Assembly (NCBI GenBank): GCA_964034945.1
Contig: OZ035963.1
Coordinates: forward strand, 50,296,032 to 50,360,031
Source of the DNA: Chrysopilus asiliformis
Taxonomy: Eukaryota > Arthropoda > Insecta > Diptera > Rhagionidae
Length of the DNA: 64,000 nucleotides
Reading direction: 5' to 3'
The notes below the pieces were generated by a model. That model saw only the letters and a list, made by a program, of their open reading frames with translations, ran no database searches and was not told the DNA's origin. Position 1 is the stretch's first letter; each line of letters begins with the position of its first letter. The position numbers were made by a program, and so were the translations under genes. Positions 33,821 to 44,720 of this stretch are shown here, piece after piece.

Positions 33821-35261
33821 CACACTCTTTATAGCAAAAGGTAGAGAAATTGTCTGAAATTTTCAAAAAAAGGATCGTGAGAAAAAAATTTCATACAATT
33901 TTTTTCAGGGCGAGGAAAAGATTCGGTAAATTCGAGAAAACTCCTTTTTTGGTTACTTTTTTTAATGAAAATTTTTACTATTAGATGCTAAATACAATTC
34001 TCTACAACTTGTTTGAAGACATAAAGGTGGTATTTCAAACAGTTTTCGTGTTATGAACCGAAAACTAACCCGTAGTGGCAGAAATTTAATTGAAAAATTA
34101 AAAAAAGGGGAGAAAGAGTGGTCAGATTGAATTTTGGTATATGGCCGAATTATGTAAAATTGTATTCTAAACACTTTTCTCTTTCAAACTTTTTCGATAC
34201 GGTGAACCGTTTTCGAGAAAATCACCAAAAACTTCAATTTTCAGCGGGAAGGGGGGAAGGAGTTATCCGATTTTCCCCATTTTTTTACCAATTCTTTCTC
34301 TTTACGTTACTTGCATTTGTGCAAAATTTCAGATCTCTAGCTAAAGTCGTTTGGAAAATCAAAAAATATTGCTAAAAAAATCGAAGAAATTTTCACAGGG
34401 GAAAATAAGCAAATGGACTTCGAATGTAAACTTGATTTCATTCAATAAGTTTTTATAGTTTTTCGAAAGATTTTTATTTCAAATTGTGGGATTTGATTAG
34501 AAAATGAAAAATCGCTTTGAAAATGCCAATTTCTTTGTAATTTTATCCATTAAATGGGAAGAAAACAGGAAAATAAAAAAATAAATTTCTCCTTCTGTGG
34601 CCACCGTCAGATTTTCGGTGATTTTCGTCGTTCCCAGGCTGTTTTCTTCATAGATCTTTTACCTGTTTTACGAGAAATACCTGCAAAATAGATACGCATA
34701 GAAACGAAGCATTTTCCTGCTTTCAAAATTCGGAATATTGCAAATTTAATTAATTTTCATTTTGGCGGGAATTTCTTTAGGTGTCAAGTAGTTGTCAAGA
34801 TGGGAATTTCAAAAGTCCTTCCATAATGGCAGCATGGGAACTATATTTGAAAATCATTACAATTCTTTTTTGTACGTCCAAAAAATTTATTTCTTAAAAA
34901 AATACATCGTTTCATCGATTTCCGAGAAAAATTGCCAATCGCAAGATTTTCCAGTTTTTGTAAAATGCGTATTGGCACCTTTAGCGGTCGATTTCTCCTG
35001 ACCGGAAGCGAATTTTTTCGGTCTGAAAACGGTTTGGCATTTCTCCGATTTCCGAAAAAACTGCCAATCGAGAGATATTAAACTTTTTTTGAATGTCAAA
35101 TATATACACATATACAAATAAGAAATGTTTTTTGTTCTTTGTTAATTTATTTGAAATAAAGTTACAATTTTTTATATAATTTAGACTTTTTCAAGTAATT
35201 TCAGGTGAAATATTTAAAAATTCAAACATATTGTTACAAAAAAAGTATAATAAAGTATCCG

Positions 35262-35331
35262 TCAAACCGAGGTGAGTATGGAAAAATAAGTGCTGCCTTC
35301 ACACAGCCCAAAGTTTGACAGTTTAAAGGTA
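35262..35331. other. Spacer with third GTGCTGCCTTCACACAGCCC motif
   Basis: Reverse complement of the motif at the P-element site (21125-21144): here gtgctgccttcacacagccc aaagtttgac at 35292-35321. Confidence 0.5.
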
Positions 35332-36026
35332 GAACCTGAATCGTATGTCGATGCGTCCGTCATGCGTGCGTCCGGTCGACAGTTCGAGTAGAATCAACGG
35401 GATGCTATGAGTACTCCCCTAATAATACGTTTTCCGATGCGGCAACCGCATAGAGTAGGTCGACTTTCTACTTTTACATGCGGCAACGCACGGAAATGTC
35501 ATTTCGCAAAAAAGTTTGTTTACGATTTAAGCAATTTAAGTATGGAACAAATTGAAAGTAATTGTTTCGACGATAAACTAATAGAAGAAGTGCAAAACAA
35601 TGAATTAACTCCAGATTCGTTGCCGTACCCAACTGTCACCGCATCGAACTGTCAACCGGACGCACGCATGACGGACGCATCGACGTACGATTCAGGTTCT
35701 AGCTTTATGCGGTGACAGTTGGGTACGGCAACGAATCACTTCTTCTTCACTTTTTATGCACTTATTCTATTAGTTTATCGTCGAAACAATTACTTTCAAT
35801 TTGTTCCATACTTAAATTGCTTAAATCGTAAACAAACTTTTTTGGGAAATGACATTTCTGTGCGTTGCCGCATGTGAAAGTAGAAATTCGACCTACTCTA
35901 TGCGGTTGCCGCATCGGAAAACGTATTATTAGGGGAGTACTCATAGCATCCCGTTGCTTTTACTCGAACTGTCAACGTAACGGACGCATGACGGACGCAT
36001 CGACGTACGATTCAGGTTCTACCTTT
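35332..36026. mobile_element. Head-to-head inverted pair of MADF-like TIR elements (copies B and C)
   Basis: Copy B (35332-35700, +) and copy C (about 35701-36026, -) form a palindrome centred near 35670. Both carry the TIR (GAACCTGAATCGTAyGTCGA) and the conserved frame seen at 18003-18350. Copy B reads through to LTPDSLPYP; copy C stops after FDDKLIE. The centre includes ATTCGTTGCCGTACCCAACT and its complement. Confidence 0.65.
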
Positions 36027-36030
36027 ACAC

Positions 36031-36539
36031 GATCAATAATCTTGATCCAAAATAAAAATCCTTACATATGGCAGCCCGAAATTGGGCGCAATAAATTTAA
36101 AAAAATAATCACGATTTTTTGACGTACTTTTAGATTATTTGGACCATATCTTTTACAGAAACTTTACCTCCGAATCATGAATCTTGCTTTGGAATTGTAG
36201 GAAAAATACTTAAACACAGAGATTTTCAAATTAAATATTTCCCTAACCTCAACTTTGGGGCGCTGCCATCGCTCTTTTGTGTCATCGATTTGACAGTTTT
36301 TGTTCCAATTTATCCCGTCATAATTTTTCAGTCCGCTTTGCGTCTCGTCCCTCCCACTTGTTTCTGCGTGGCGTAGCCATTTTTCTGTCTTTCTTTCCGA
36401 GCGGAGAGCGGAAAATTTGCGAGTTTTTCAGTTAATTTGACGGTTTTCACAGTGAAACAGTGCGTTTTCGGGTGGAAAAACATCGGGAAGTCACAGAGCA
36501 TCGAGTTCTGATTCGGAAGAGTTCGATTTTAGGCGAAAA
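36031..36539 (+). promoter_or_regulatory. SCAMP upstream region and 5' leader
   Basis: GC content rises over 36250-36540 (cgctgccatcgctcttttgt; gcggagagcggaaaatttgc), as expected of a housekeeping promoter and leader. No TATA box in a clear position. Exact transcription start not determined. Confidence 0.45.
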
Positions 36540-39500
36540 ATGTCGGGATTTGATGAAAATCCATTCGGCGAGCCCATGGACGATAATCCATTTGCAGTGA
36601 GTAATTTTTTTTTCGTATAAACTTCCTCGTATCTCCAGAAAAATCTCTTTCGCCCCTCCCGAATTTCCCATCTGTTCCAGTGATTTATCAATTTTCGACC
36701 AACTGCTTGTTGCCATTCACCCTGCTTTGTGTGAATTTTTAATGCGTTTCTCGCTGAATCGAATTTTCGTTTGTCATTTCAGGATCCAGCTGTCCAGAAC
36801 GTCACCCGAAATGCCCCCAACGTCCAGAACACTTTGGAGGATTACAATCCGTTCGAGAACGAGCGGCCCCAAAATCAATCGGCAGTGAACAACAACAGCA
36901 ATCCGGCCACCGTTGCACCATCGCAGACGCAAAACGTAATCGCGAGCAATAATCGAACTGTGCCCCAATACTCTACGACCGCAGCGAATAATGGGCCCCC
37001 ACAGATATCAACAGCTGAACTCCAGGTAGGAGCAAAAGTACCAGGAATTCGAGGGGAATGGTCCTGGAATTTTGTAGGAAAACACCACTGGGTCAGAGGG
37101 GCTTAACCTTTTCCTAGTGGGATGAAAACGCCATTCGATGAATCATTCGACGGAATTTGATACCTTTCTGGTTGCATTACTTTATCCCTGCTCTCTTCTC
37201 TGCACTTTGCTTTATTTTGTTTGAAAAACTGCTTATCGTAGAAAAACTGCTTCCCTTATCGATGAGTAATAAATACTTGGGAGGTTTTTTTTTAATTTGT
37301 TTACACAAAATAATAAAACCCGTCCAAATTTATCAAATTTGTTCGCATAGTGATCTTACAAAGTTTCACTTTTATCTCGAATATAATTGAAGCACTTGGT
37401 TTTGTTACTACTTGCGTTTTGTTTTGAATTCTAAACTTGATTATACATACATGCAAAATACATGACAGAAAATGCTGAAATTGAAAAAAAATATTCTAAA
37501 CACAGCTTGATTGGCGTTCGGTAGATACCGTGAATCGTTTGAAAAAAATATAATTTTGTAATTCTTGGATTCAATGTTTCGTTTGGGGCGCTTTCCATGA
37601 AATACATCAAGCTAATTTTTGCTGCTAGAGATCTCCTTCTCGACATTTTTCCTCGATTTTTATACTCTATATGGTATATCATATAGACGTATATTAGATT
37701 TAGTATACCGTTTGTAACACAAAAATGAACTACACCAGGGTGGAAGGGATACATTTCGATTTTCGCATGTCCGTCCGTCCGTCTGCCTGTCCGTCCGTCT
37801 GTCTGTCTGTATGTCTGTCTGGCCGTCTGTCTGTCCATCCATCCATCTGTCTGTCTGTCCGTCTGTCTGTCTGTCTGTCTGTCCGTCTGTCTGTCCGTTC
37901 GTCTGTCTGTCCGTCTGTCTGTCCATCTGTCTGTCCGCCTGTCAGTTCGTCTGTCCGTTTGTCTGTCCGTCCGTCTGTCTCTGTCCGTCTGTCTGTCCGT
38001 TCGTCTGTCTATACGTCTGTCTGTCTGTCCGTCTGTCTGTCCGCCTGTCTGCCCGTTTGTCTGTCCGTTTGTCTGTCCGTCCGTCTGTCAGTTCGTCTGT
38101 CTGTCCGTTTGTCTGTACGTCCGTCTGTCAGTTCGTCTGTCTGTCCGTCTGTCTGTCCGTTTGTCTGTCCGTTTGTCTGTCCGTCCGTCTGTCAGTTCGT
38201 CTGTCTGTCCGTTTGTCTGTACGTCTGTCCGTTTGTCTGTCCGTCCGTCTGTCTGTCAATCTGTCCGTTCGTCTGTCTGTCTGTCCGTCCATCTGTCTGC
38301 CTGTCCGTCTGTCTGCCTGTCCGTCTGTCTGTCCGTTCGTCGGTCTGTCCGTCTGTCCGTCCGTGAACACGATAATTTTCGAAAGGATTGAACTATAGAC
38401 TTGAAATGTTGTGTAGTTACGTTTCTCATAATTGGCTAGGTTAAGTTCTTGAACGAGCAAAATTGGACCATTCCTTCCTCCCTATTACATACAAACGAAA
38501 TAATTTTTTGCAATTTTCTCGAAAACGGCGAGTCGTATTGAAAAATTTATAAAGATAGAATGTGTTTAGAATATGATTTTACATAAGCGTTTCATACATC
38601 AAAGTTCAATCGGGCGACTCTTATCCCCTCCTACGTTTATTTTTTAATAAACCTTTTGTCTGTCATCATATAAAGTATTTGATGTTTGATAATTGTAGCT
38701 GTTCTTATGTTTTGAACGAAGTTCAACACTGCTGCCATACTATAGCAGTTCTGCTCCTTTCTCCTGAAAGTGTGATGTATTTTATGGACATCTTCTTAAC
38801 CCACTAAGGCCCGCCGTACTCAAACGAGTATATCTGTGGTAATAATAATAATGATTTTTTCATTTGTCGTCTCCAGGAAACTTTTGGCGTGACCCGGAGA
38901 TTTTCTAATAAAACCCGGAGCCCGGAGATTCTGGTTTGAAACCCGGAGATTCTGGCTTGAAACCCGGAGATCTGGTCACCCTTTTTTACACCAGATCCGT
39001 GATCCGCGATGCCAAAAACCCCCCCTAATGGCAAAATTAAATAAAAACATACATACGAGATCCTTACAGGACCTCCCACTCCGAATTCAAAAATTTCAAT
39101 AGCGGTTTAAGATTCAGCAACCCCAAAAACCTCCGAATACCAAAATTCAGCTCATAAAAACCACTTTTTATTTTGGACAATTTTGGACAAAAACAGTCCA
39201 AACGTCCTTTCACAATTTCACATTACGATTTATTATATTTCATGATTATTAGCGATTTTTTTGCCCGTCTCCACATTACCAAATACTTAATTAACAGAAA
39301 AATAATTAATAGACAAAATAATACGGTTTTTTATTGATTTACCGTTTTGATGTCTGTAAGTGACCATGACAAAAGAAGAAAGAGAAAAAAAAGAAGAGTT
39401 GTGATGCAAAAATGTATTCTAACCGTCAAGTGTCGTAAAATGCCAAAAATAAATCCGAAATGATTTTAGATGAGGTTAAAAATACGTCGAAGGAAACAGA

Positions 39501-42500
39501 AATTGGGTTAAAAGGAGTGGCTAAGGGCCAGAAACTCCACATACGGCAGTGGAGTGCCTTTTACAATTCTTGACATAAAATGTTGTTCACTACATTGTGG
39601 CAGAGATTTGCAAATTTCTTTTCCCAGAAAAAGGCATGAATTTTTTTTAATCTTTTAGTTGTAATTGATTTTCAGACGTTGACTGGAATAAATCTGATTG
39701 GCGTTTCAAATGAGCGGCTCATTCTTGTGTAATCGCCACTGGTTTGATTAATTTGCACTCTTCAAGCTAATTTGCAGCAATTAACACAGTTTCCAATTGA
39801 TTGCAATTTAAAAATGTTTTTTTTTTCGTAGAGACAAAGCTCTGAAATGCGTATTCATTTAGCAGATAATTTAATATTAAACCAAGAAATACGAACTTAT
39901 CAAAGTGGAATTGGGTTACTTTTTGCTCTGCCAACGATTGATAGTTGACAAAATTTATCAACTGAAACAACTTTTGGTATTACGAACACTAATTGATAAA
40001 ATTCTTCACCATTGAGAATGAAATGGTTTTAACGTTTATCAAAAATTCAATTGTGAACTTTGTTGTAGTCACAACGTCGTCGCAAAGTCTGTTTTCTTAT
40101 AAAATACCTATAAGTATTTTTTGCAGTATTACTAGAAGAATATAATAAAAGATCATTTTGCAGGAGCAAAATTGTCAGCCGTAGAAACCAGTTTTGATAA
40201 TTGGCCATTATCAATTATGAATTGACATTCATAATAGGGGCCTCAATTTTTTAAGAATAGTATACGCGAACGGTCTTTATAAAATAAGTGGCACATTTAA
40301 AGTGCAGGGGGGGGGGGGGGGGCTGTGGTAGTATGACAGCGGTATAAAATCCTATACAAAAAATTTCGAAGTAGTGTAAACCGATCCGAAATTTTAAGCC
40401 GCATAAATGGAAAAACCGTAAGTCAATTTACAAAAAAGCGCCCAATCTGACAGCTGGAACTGTGGTGCGGTGAAATTCGGGGAGAGTGTAGAGTAGGCGT
40501 TATAGTGACGAATTTTATAGACAGCTTTCTACCAACGAAAATTTGACCGGTAGTCCACAAGCAAAAAACATGCAAAACCAGAGACCGCTGAAATGGAAAC
40601 AGTATTTTCTTTATTTTTTGGTCTTTATTTTTGAAAATTTTTAGGGTAGATGTGGAAGTTTCACATTTTATGGTGATTTTTTTGCAATTTTTTACACGAA
40701 GCTATTTTTTTTGAAAATTTTTCGTTAACTTTTTTGTTTGTCAAAAAAAGTCACCTTAATTTTAGGCGTTTTCCCCTCCCCCTCTACAAACTTTAGTAAT
40801 TTTTGTTTGAAGCTTTAGTATCGCCGTCACACTACAGCAGAAATCCAACTAATTTTACAAAATTATTGAATGTTTTCTTTATTTTTTTTAGAGAAGACAA
40901 GAAGAACTGGACCGGAAGGCAGCTGAATTAGATCGCCGTGAACAGCAATTACAGGGTAACGTGCCACGGCTTAATAATTGGCCACCATTGCCAGAGAAAT
41001 GCTGTTTTCAGCCCTGTTTCTATCAAGATATAAATATTGAAATACCTTCAGAGTTTCAACGTATAGTCAGAAATTTATATTATGTTTGGATGTGTAAGTT
41101 ATCTGTCATAATTTTTTATTAAGAGAAAGTTTTTTGTTAATTTTTTTTACTATTTCCATGCATGCAGTCTATACATTAACGATGCTATGTAATATTGTGG
41201 GCGGTGTTATTCTCATATTTCAGGATGCTGATTTTCAAACATTTGGTTTATCATTACTATACGGTTTTCTATTCACACCAACGTCATATTTATGCTGGTA
41301 AACATTTGATTTTTAAAAAAAATATATATTTAATAACATTTTCAATTGTTTGAATTGAGAAATCGTTAAATTTATATAAATTTCTTACAGGTTCCGTCCA
41401 GCATATAAGGCGTTCCGAAATGATTCAAGTTTTAATTTTATGGTTTTCTTTTTCGTTTTCTTTTTTCAAATGATTTTAACAATATTCCAGACAATTGGAA
41501 TACCCGGCTCTGGGTATTGTGGAATAATTTTGGCTATTAAACAATTTCACGGAGGCACCGTGGGTGGAATTTTCGTTGGAATTCTTCTATTATTGGTCGC
41601 TTTGTGTTTTGCTTTGTGCGCTGCCGGCGATATTTTAATGTTAACCAAGGTATGTACAATAGTATATTACGGAACAAGGGGCGCTTCGCTCGTGCAGCTA
41701 ACTTCACACTCGTGAAATCGTTGACTCGCTCCGAGTTGCGTATACAATTTTTCATAACAAATTCATTGAAAATATGACTTGAGATGCCATTTAAATGCGA
41801 TTTTCGTATTGGAAAGAAACGCAAAAGGGCAAAAGCCCTCCATACGGGGTCCAGGGGCGGTTAGGCGAGAAACACAATTTAGGCGAGAAACACAATTGTT
41901 AGGCGAGAAACACAATTGGCACAGCGTGCTGCAGCGTTGTGCGTTCACGCAATGGAATGCATGCAGCAGCGTTGGTTGATGACACAATTGATGCAGCGCT
42001 CCAGTGCAGTGTCAAATGTCATTTGAAAACAAATTTATGATTGCGTACACTTCAATCTTGAAAGAAAACACGCATATGTGGATAAGCATTATTGCAGCAT
42101 GCAGGAACGTTTTAATTTTTCAAAACGCTGCGTCGATGCAGACCCATGCGTTGCTGCTGCAATAACAATTGTGTCTGCAGCGATAAGAATACACACGTTT
42201 GATGCATGCGTCGTCGTTACTGCGTCAATTGTATTTTTCGCCTAACTTCACGAGTGGCTCTCAGCCAATAAAATCATTTTGCTGCCGCTGTTGCTGCCGA
42301 TCTTCTGAAATTCCAAAGTAAGCTCTATGAAAAGCAGTTTGTGTCCGGGGTTAGGTTAGGTTAGGTTAAGAAGACCGCGCGTGCCCAGATGTGAGCACAG
42401 CGCTACACTCGGAGGCCTACTGGCCCATTGTGATGTCTTCGGTACTCATAAGACCTATCATCAAACTAGCTGATCCTATTTGAACCAGCCTGACTTGTTG

Positions 42501-43132
42501 ACGAAGCTCAGCATATCCTCGAGTGGGTGGTTGCCAAGCTCCGTCAGGCTACTATAAAATCTGGCCCCAAGCATCCCATATCGGGGTGCTTGTAGGGCTG
42601 GACACTCACAGAGTAAGTGTTTCACGGTCTCCGGCTCCTCCTCGTCACCACAACTGCGGCAAAAATCATTTGCGGCCGCGCCTCACCTTCTGGCCATAGC
42701 GCCAAGGGGGCAGTGCCCCGTGATTAAGCCTGTGAGTAGCCTTACGGAGGTCCTGCTGAGTTTAAGAAGGGTGTCGGTTCTGTTCCTATTAAATCTAGGC
42801 TAGAGCGACCTTGTGATTACACAATCGCTCCTTGTTTAAACAAGGTCTGGGGTTTGTATTTGCCGAGAAAATTAAGCTGCATGAAAGTTGCCCACTCTCT
42901 CCTACATCAGTCAACATTTTTATTTATTTAGAATTTAAAACTCAGATTAATAAAAAGAATCTCTATTTTTTTTTTTTTACAGATTCATGCGATATATCGT
43001 AGCACCGGCGCCAGTATTGCCAAAGCACAAGCAGAGTTTACCAACGAATTTATGCGGAATCAACATGTTCAGCAGGCAGCTGCATCTGCAATGACCTCTG
43101 CTGTCAGTTCACAGATGAATAACCGTTATTAA
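36540..43132 (+). CDS. Scamp: Secretory carrier-associated membrane protein (SCAMP)
   Basis: SCAMPs are four-pass membrane proteins of secretory and endosomal vesicles that act in exocytosis and endocytic recycling. Six exons: 36540-36596, 36783-37025, 40892-41093, 41168-41297, 41391-41649 and 42983-43132, all GT/AG, frame kept throughout, 346 aa (family about 330-350). The N-terminal cytosolic part has three NPF motifs (ENPFGEP, DNPFADP, YNPFENE) that bind EH-domain proteins, then a Gln/Asn/Ser-rich linker and a heptad-rich [19 protein letters not shown] coiled coil. The SCAMP core begins [19 protein letters not shown] with its cysteine cluster, followed by four hydrophobic segments. Between segments 2 and 3 lies the conserved [14 protein letters not shown] (the E-peptide-like loop). 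The tail is cytosolic. Intron 2 (3.9 kb) contains the largest GTCCGTCT array; intron 5 contains a MITE and a retrotransposon fragment. Confidence 0.96.
37690..38640 (+). repeat. R2 repeat with ~610-bp GTCTGTCC/GTCCGTCT array (SCAMP intron 2)
   Basis: From about 37765 to 38372 the sequence is an imperfect tetranucleotide array of GTCT/GTCC/GTTC units. It is followed by the R2 trailer (cgaaaggattgaactataga) and the module aattggaccattccttcc...attctaaa. Long open frames on both strands (Cys/Ser/Val or Asp/Arg/Thr repeats) are by-products of the repeat and not genes. Confidence 0.85.
38895..38990. repeat. Short minisatellite, ACCCGGAGATTCTGG units
   Basis: Four to five imperfect copies of 'aacccggagattctggtttg' with one partial unit. 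In SCAMP intron 2. Confidence 0.7.
39000..40891. other. Remainder of SCAMP intron 2
   Basis: AT-rich with no gene recognised. The piece 39000-39170 resembles Helitron interior sequence on the minus strand. A 16-18 base G tract lies at 40305-40322. Confidence 0.4.
41861..42245. mobile_element. MITE with tripled left end (in SCAMP intron 5)
   Basis: Left terminus TTAGGCGAGAAACACAATT occurs three times in tandem (41861, 41879, 41898) and the right end CAATTGTATTTTTCGCCTAA is its inverted copy. The interior is rich in GCAGC/TGCATGC motifs. No coding sequence. Confidence 0.7.
42345..42830 (-). mobile_element. 5'-truncated non-LTR retrotransposon, 3' end (in SCAMP intron 5)
   Basis: On the minus strand: [20 protein letters not shown] then, after a stop and a frame break, [20 protein letters not shown] followed by [15 protein letters not shown]. 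This CxxC...H...C array closes the ORF2 of Jockey-like elements after the RNase H domain. The element ends in TTAACCTAACCTAACCTAAC (42351-42370, - strand). Broken by at least one stop, so inactive. Confidence 0.85.
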
Positions 43133-44110
43133 AAATTCTAAACTAAAAAAAGATTGAATCTTAAGCATTTCGAGAACAAAAACCAATAAAAAATGAGAAC
43201 AGAAAACGACGCTGAAACCTATTAGATTATAATTTAACATCTTTAAGTGGAAAAAAAGAATAAATAAAGAAAATATTACGTAAAGTCATATTTTTATATA
43301 CTAAATACTAACAAAAAGCTCTATGCTGATAAAGATGCATTAACATAATCCTTGGATATCTAATTTAAGTAAATGATTAAAAAAAAAGGAAATTAACGAA
43401 AAACGAAGAGAGAAAAAGATAAATTGATAAAACCAAAACTAAATATGATAATTACTAAATTAAATTTAAAAAAATAAAAATATATATGAGAATTTATCAC
43501 CCAGAAAAGGATAAAAAAAAAGATGAAATTGACGTCCAAAATCTATATACACAATTAAATACCTTACACTATTGTTTCTTTAAAAGATAAATGTTAAAAA
43601 AAAAACTTTAAATAATATTAATTCTTAATATAAAATAAATTAAACAAAACCCACACATTAATAAAATTCATGAGAATTAAATGAAAAAAGAAAACTTAAT
43701 TTTTAAGGCAATTACAATGAGAAATGTTGTCAAAACAATAATGTATTTTAAATGAAAACAAAAACAAAATTAATTAAATGAAAATGTAATAAGAAATTAT
43801 TTAATGCTTGTTCAATATTTACATTATTAGGATTATTTCATTTGTCAATTTTGATTATTTTTTCTTTTTTTTTCTTTTAAATTTTACTATTTGTTATTCG
43901 CATATGAATTACTTGTAATATTATTCATTAATAATTTAATCGATGGAGAAAATGTATAAGATTTATTATACCATATATAAAAAAAACTATTTGTACTTAA
44001 ATTCTTTGTTGAAAACATTCCTAATTTAATTTATCAATCATATTATATAAACATGTTTTCATTATCCCGATTCTCCTTGTATTCTCATTATGATTTAACA
44101 TTCATATCTC
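43133..44110. other. AT-rich SCAMP 3' UTR and flank
   Basis: Very AT-rich with many AATAAA-like hexamers (for example 43259-43266, 43631-43637). A long SCAMP 3' UTR is plausible; no other gene. Confidence 0.5.
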
Positions 44111-44111
44111 T

Positions 44112-44267
44112 AACCCGGCCTTTACACGCGACTGTAAAGTCTGTCAGTAGCACAGACTTCAAATGTCAAATTACTAACAACGAATTAAAAGACATTTAGC
44201 GAACTGGCAGTCAGTGCATTTACACGAGACTGTGTCAGCTCTACAGACGCGTGTAAGGGCCGGGTAA
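44112..44267. mobile_element. MITE with ACCCGGCCyTTACACGCG ends
   Basis: Left AACCCGGCCTTTACACGCGA, right inverted TTACCCGGCCCTTACACGCG, about 155 bp; inner GTCTGTCAG/CTGACACAG also pairs. No coding sequence. Confidence 0.7.
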
Positions 44268-44359
44268 TCATTTATAGGGTGGTTTATGACATAAGAATTA
44301 TTTTTTTAAGTGGTAAGTAAAAGCAGGAAATTGTATGGAAATAAGTTCTTAGCGATAGT

Positions 44360-44708
44360 AGAGAGCCTTTAACCTAGAGAGTGGCCATGCTACCTTAATA
44401 TACTATGCTACTGAGTAGGACAGTCTATTAACTCCAATTAGAACAGTCTATTAGGTCAGTTAGAACAGCTTTTTCTCCAGATTAGAACAGTCTGTAAACA
44501 ATTTTTCAATTTATCAAAACAACTATGAGTTTCCAAATTTTTTTGATACCTCAAACATGCTATTTTTACATATATTAACCACCTTCAGTTATTTTGGCAA
44601 TTATTTATAACAATGAATCAAATTTTCAAAGTTTTTCGCGGTCGTTTTTCAGCTCGGCGGCCATTTTTAGATGTCCCCATGGCCACTCTCTAGGTTATAG
44701 GCTCTCTA
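44360..44708. mobile_element. MITE with AGAGAGCC ends and AGCGATAGT duplication
   Basis: Left AGAGAGCCTTTAACCTAGAG then AGTGGCCATG; right end is its inverted copy (catggccactctctaggtta taggctctct). AGCGATAGT stands on both sides (44351-44359, 44709-44717), a 9-base duplication (hAT/Mutator/Merlin size range). Confidence 0.8.
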
Positions 44709-44720
44709 AGCGATAGTGAA

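Larger units (their letters stand above)
27557..35261. mobile_element. Composite foldback element 2 (7.7 kb)
   Basis: Outermost 50+ bases are inverted repeats: CGGATACTTTATTATACTTT on the left and AAAGTATAATAAAGTATCCG on the right, each continuing into GTAACAATATGTTTGAATTT. Inverted arms run inward for over 1 kb. Inside the left arm is a Tc1/mariner derivative (27939-28499). The middle contains a tandem duplication of 2,262 bp. Numerous short open frames here are not conserved outside the duplication and look non-coding. Class unassigned: long-TIR/foldback type, non-autonomous. Confidence 0.75.

Noticed and set aside
37431..38460. Long open frames rich in Cys/Ser/Val/Leu or Thr/Asp/Arg on both strands
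   Set aside because: Direct translation of the GTCCGTCT microsatellite; all frames stay open because the repeat has no stop codons.
42351..42370. Interstitial telomere array (TTAGG)
   Set aside because: Only three to four units and continuous with a retrotransposon 3' end, so it is part of that element, not a telomere relic.
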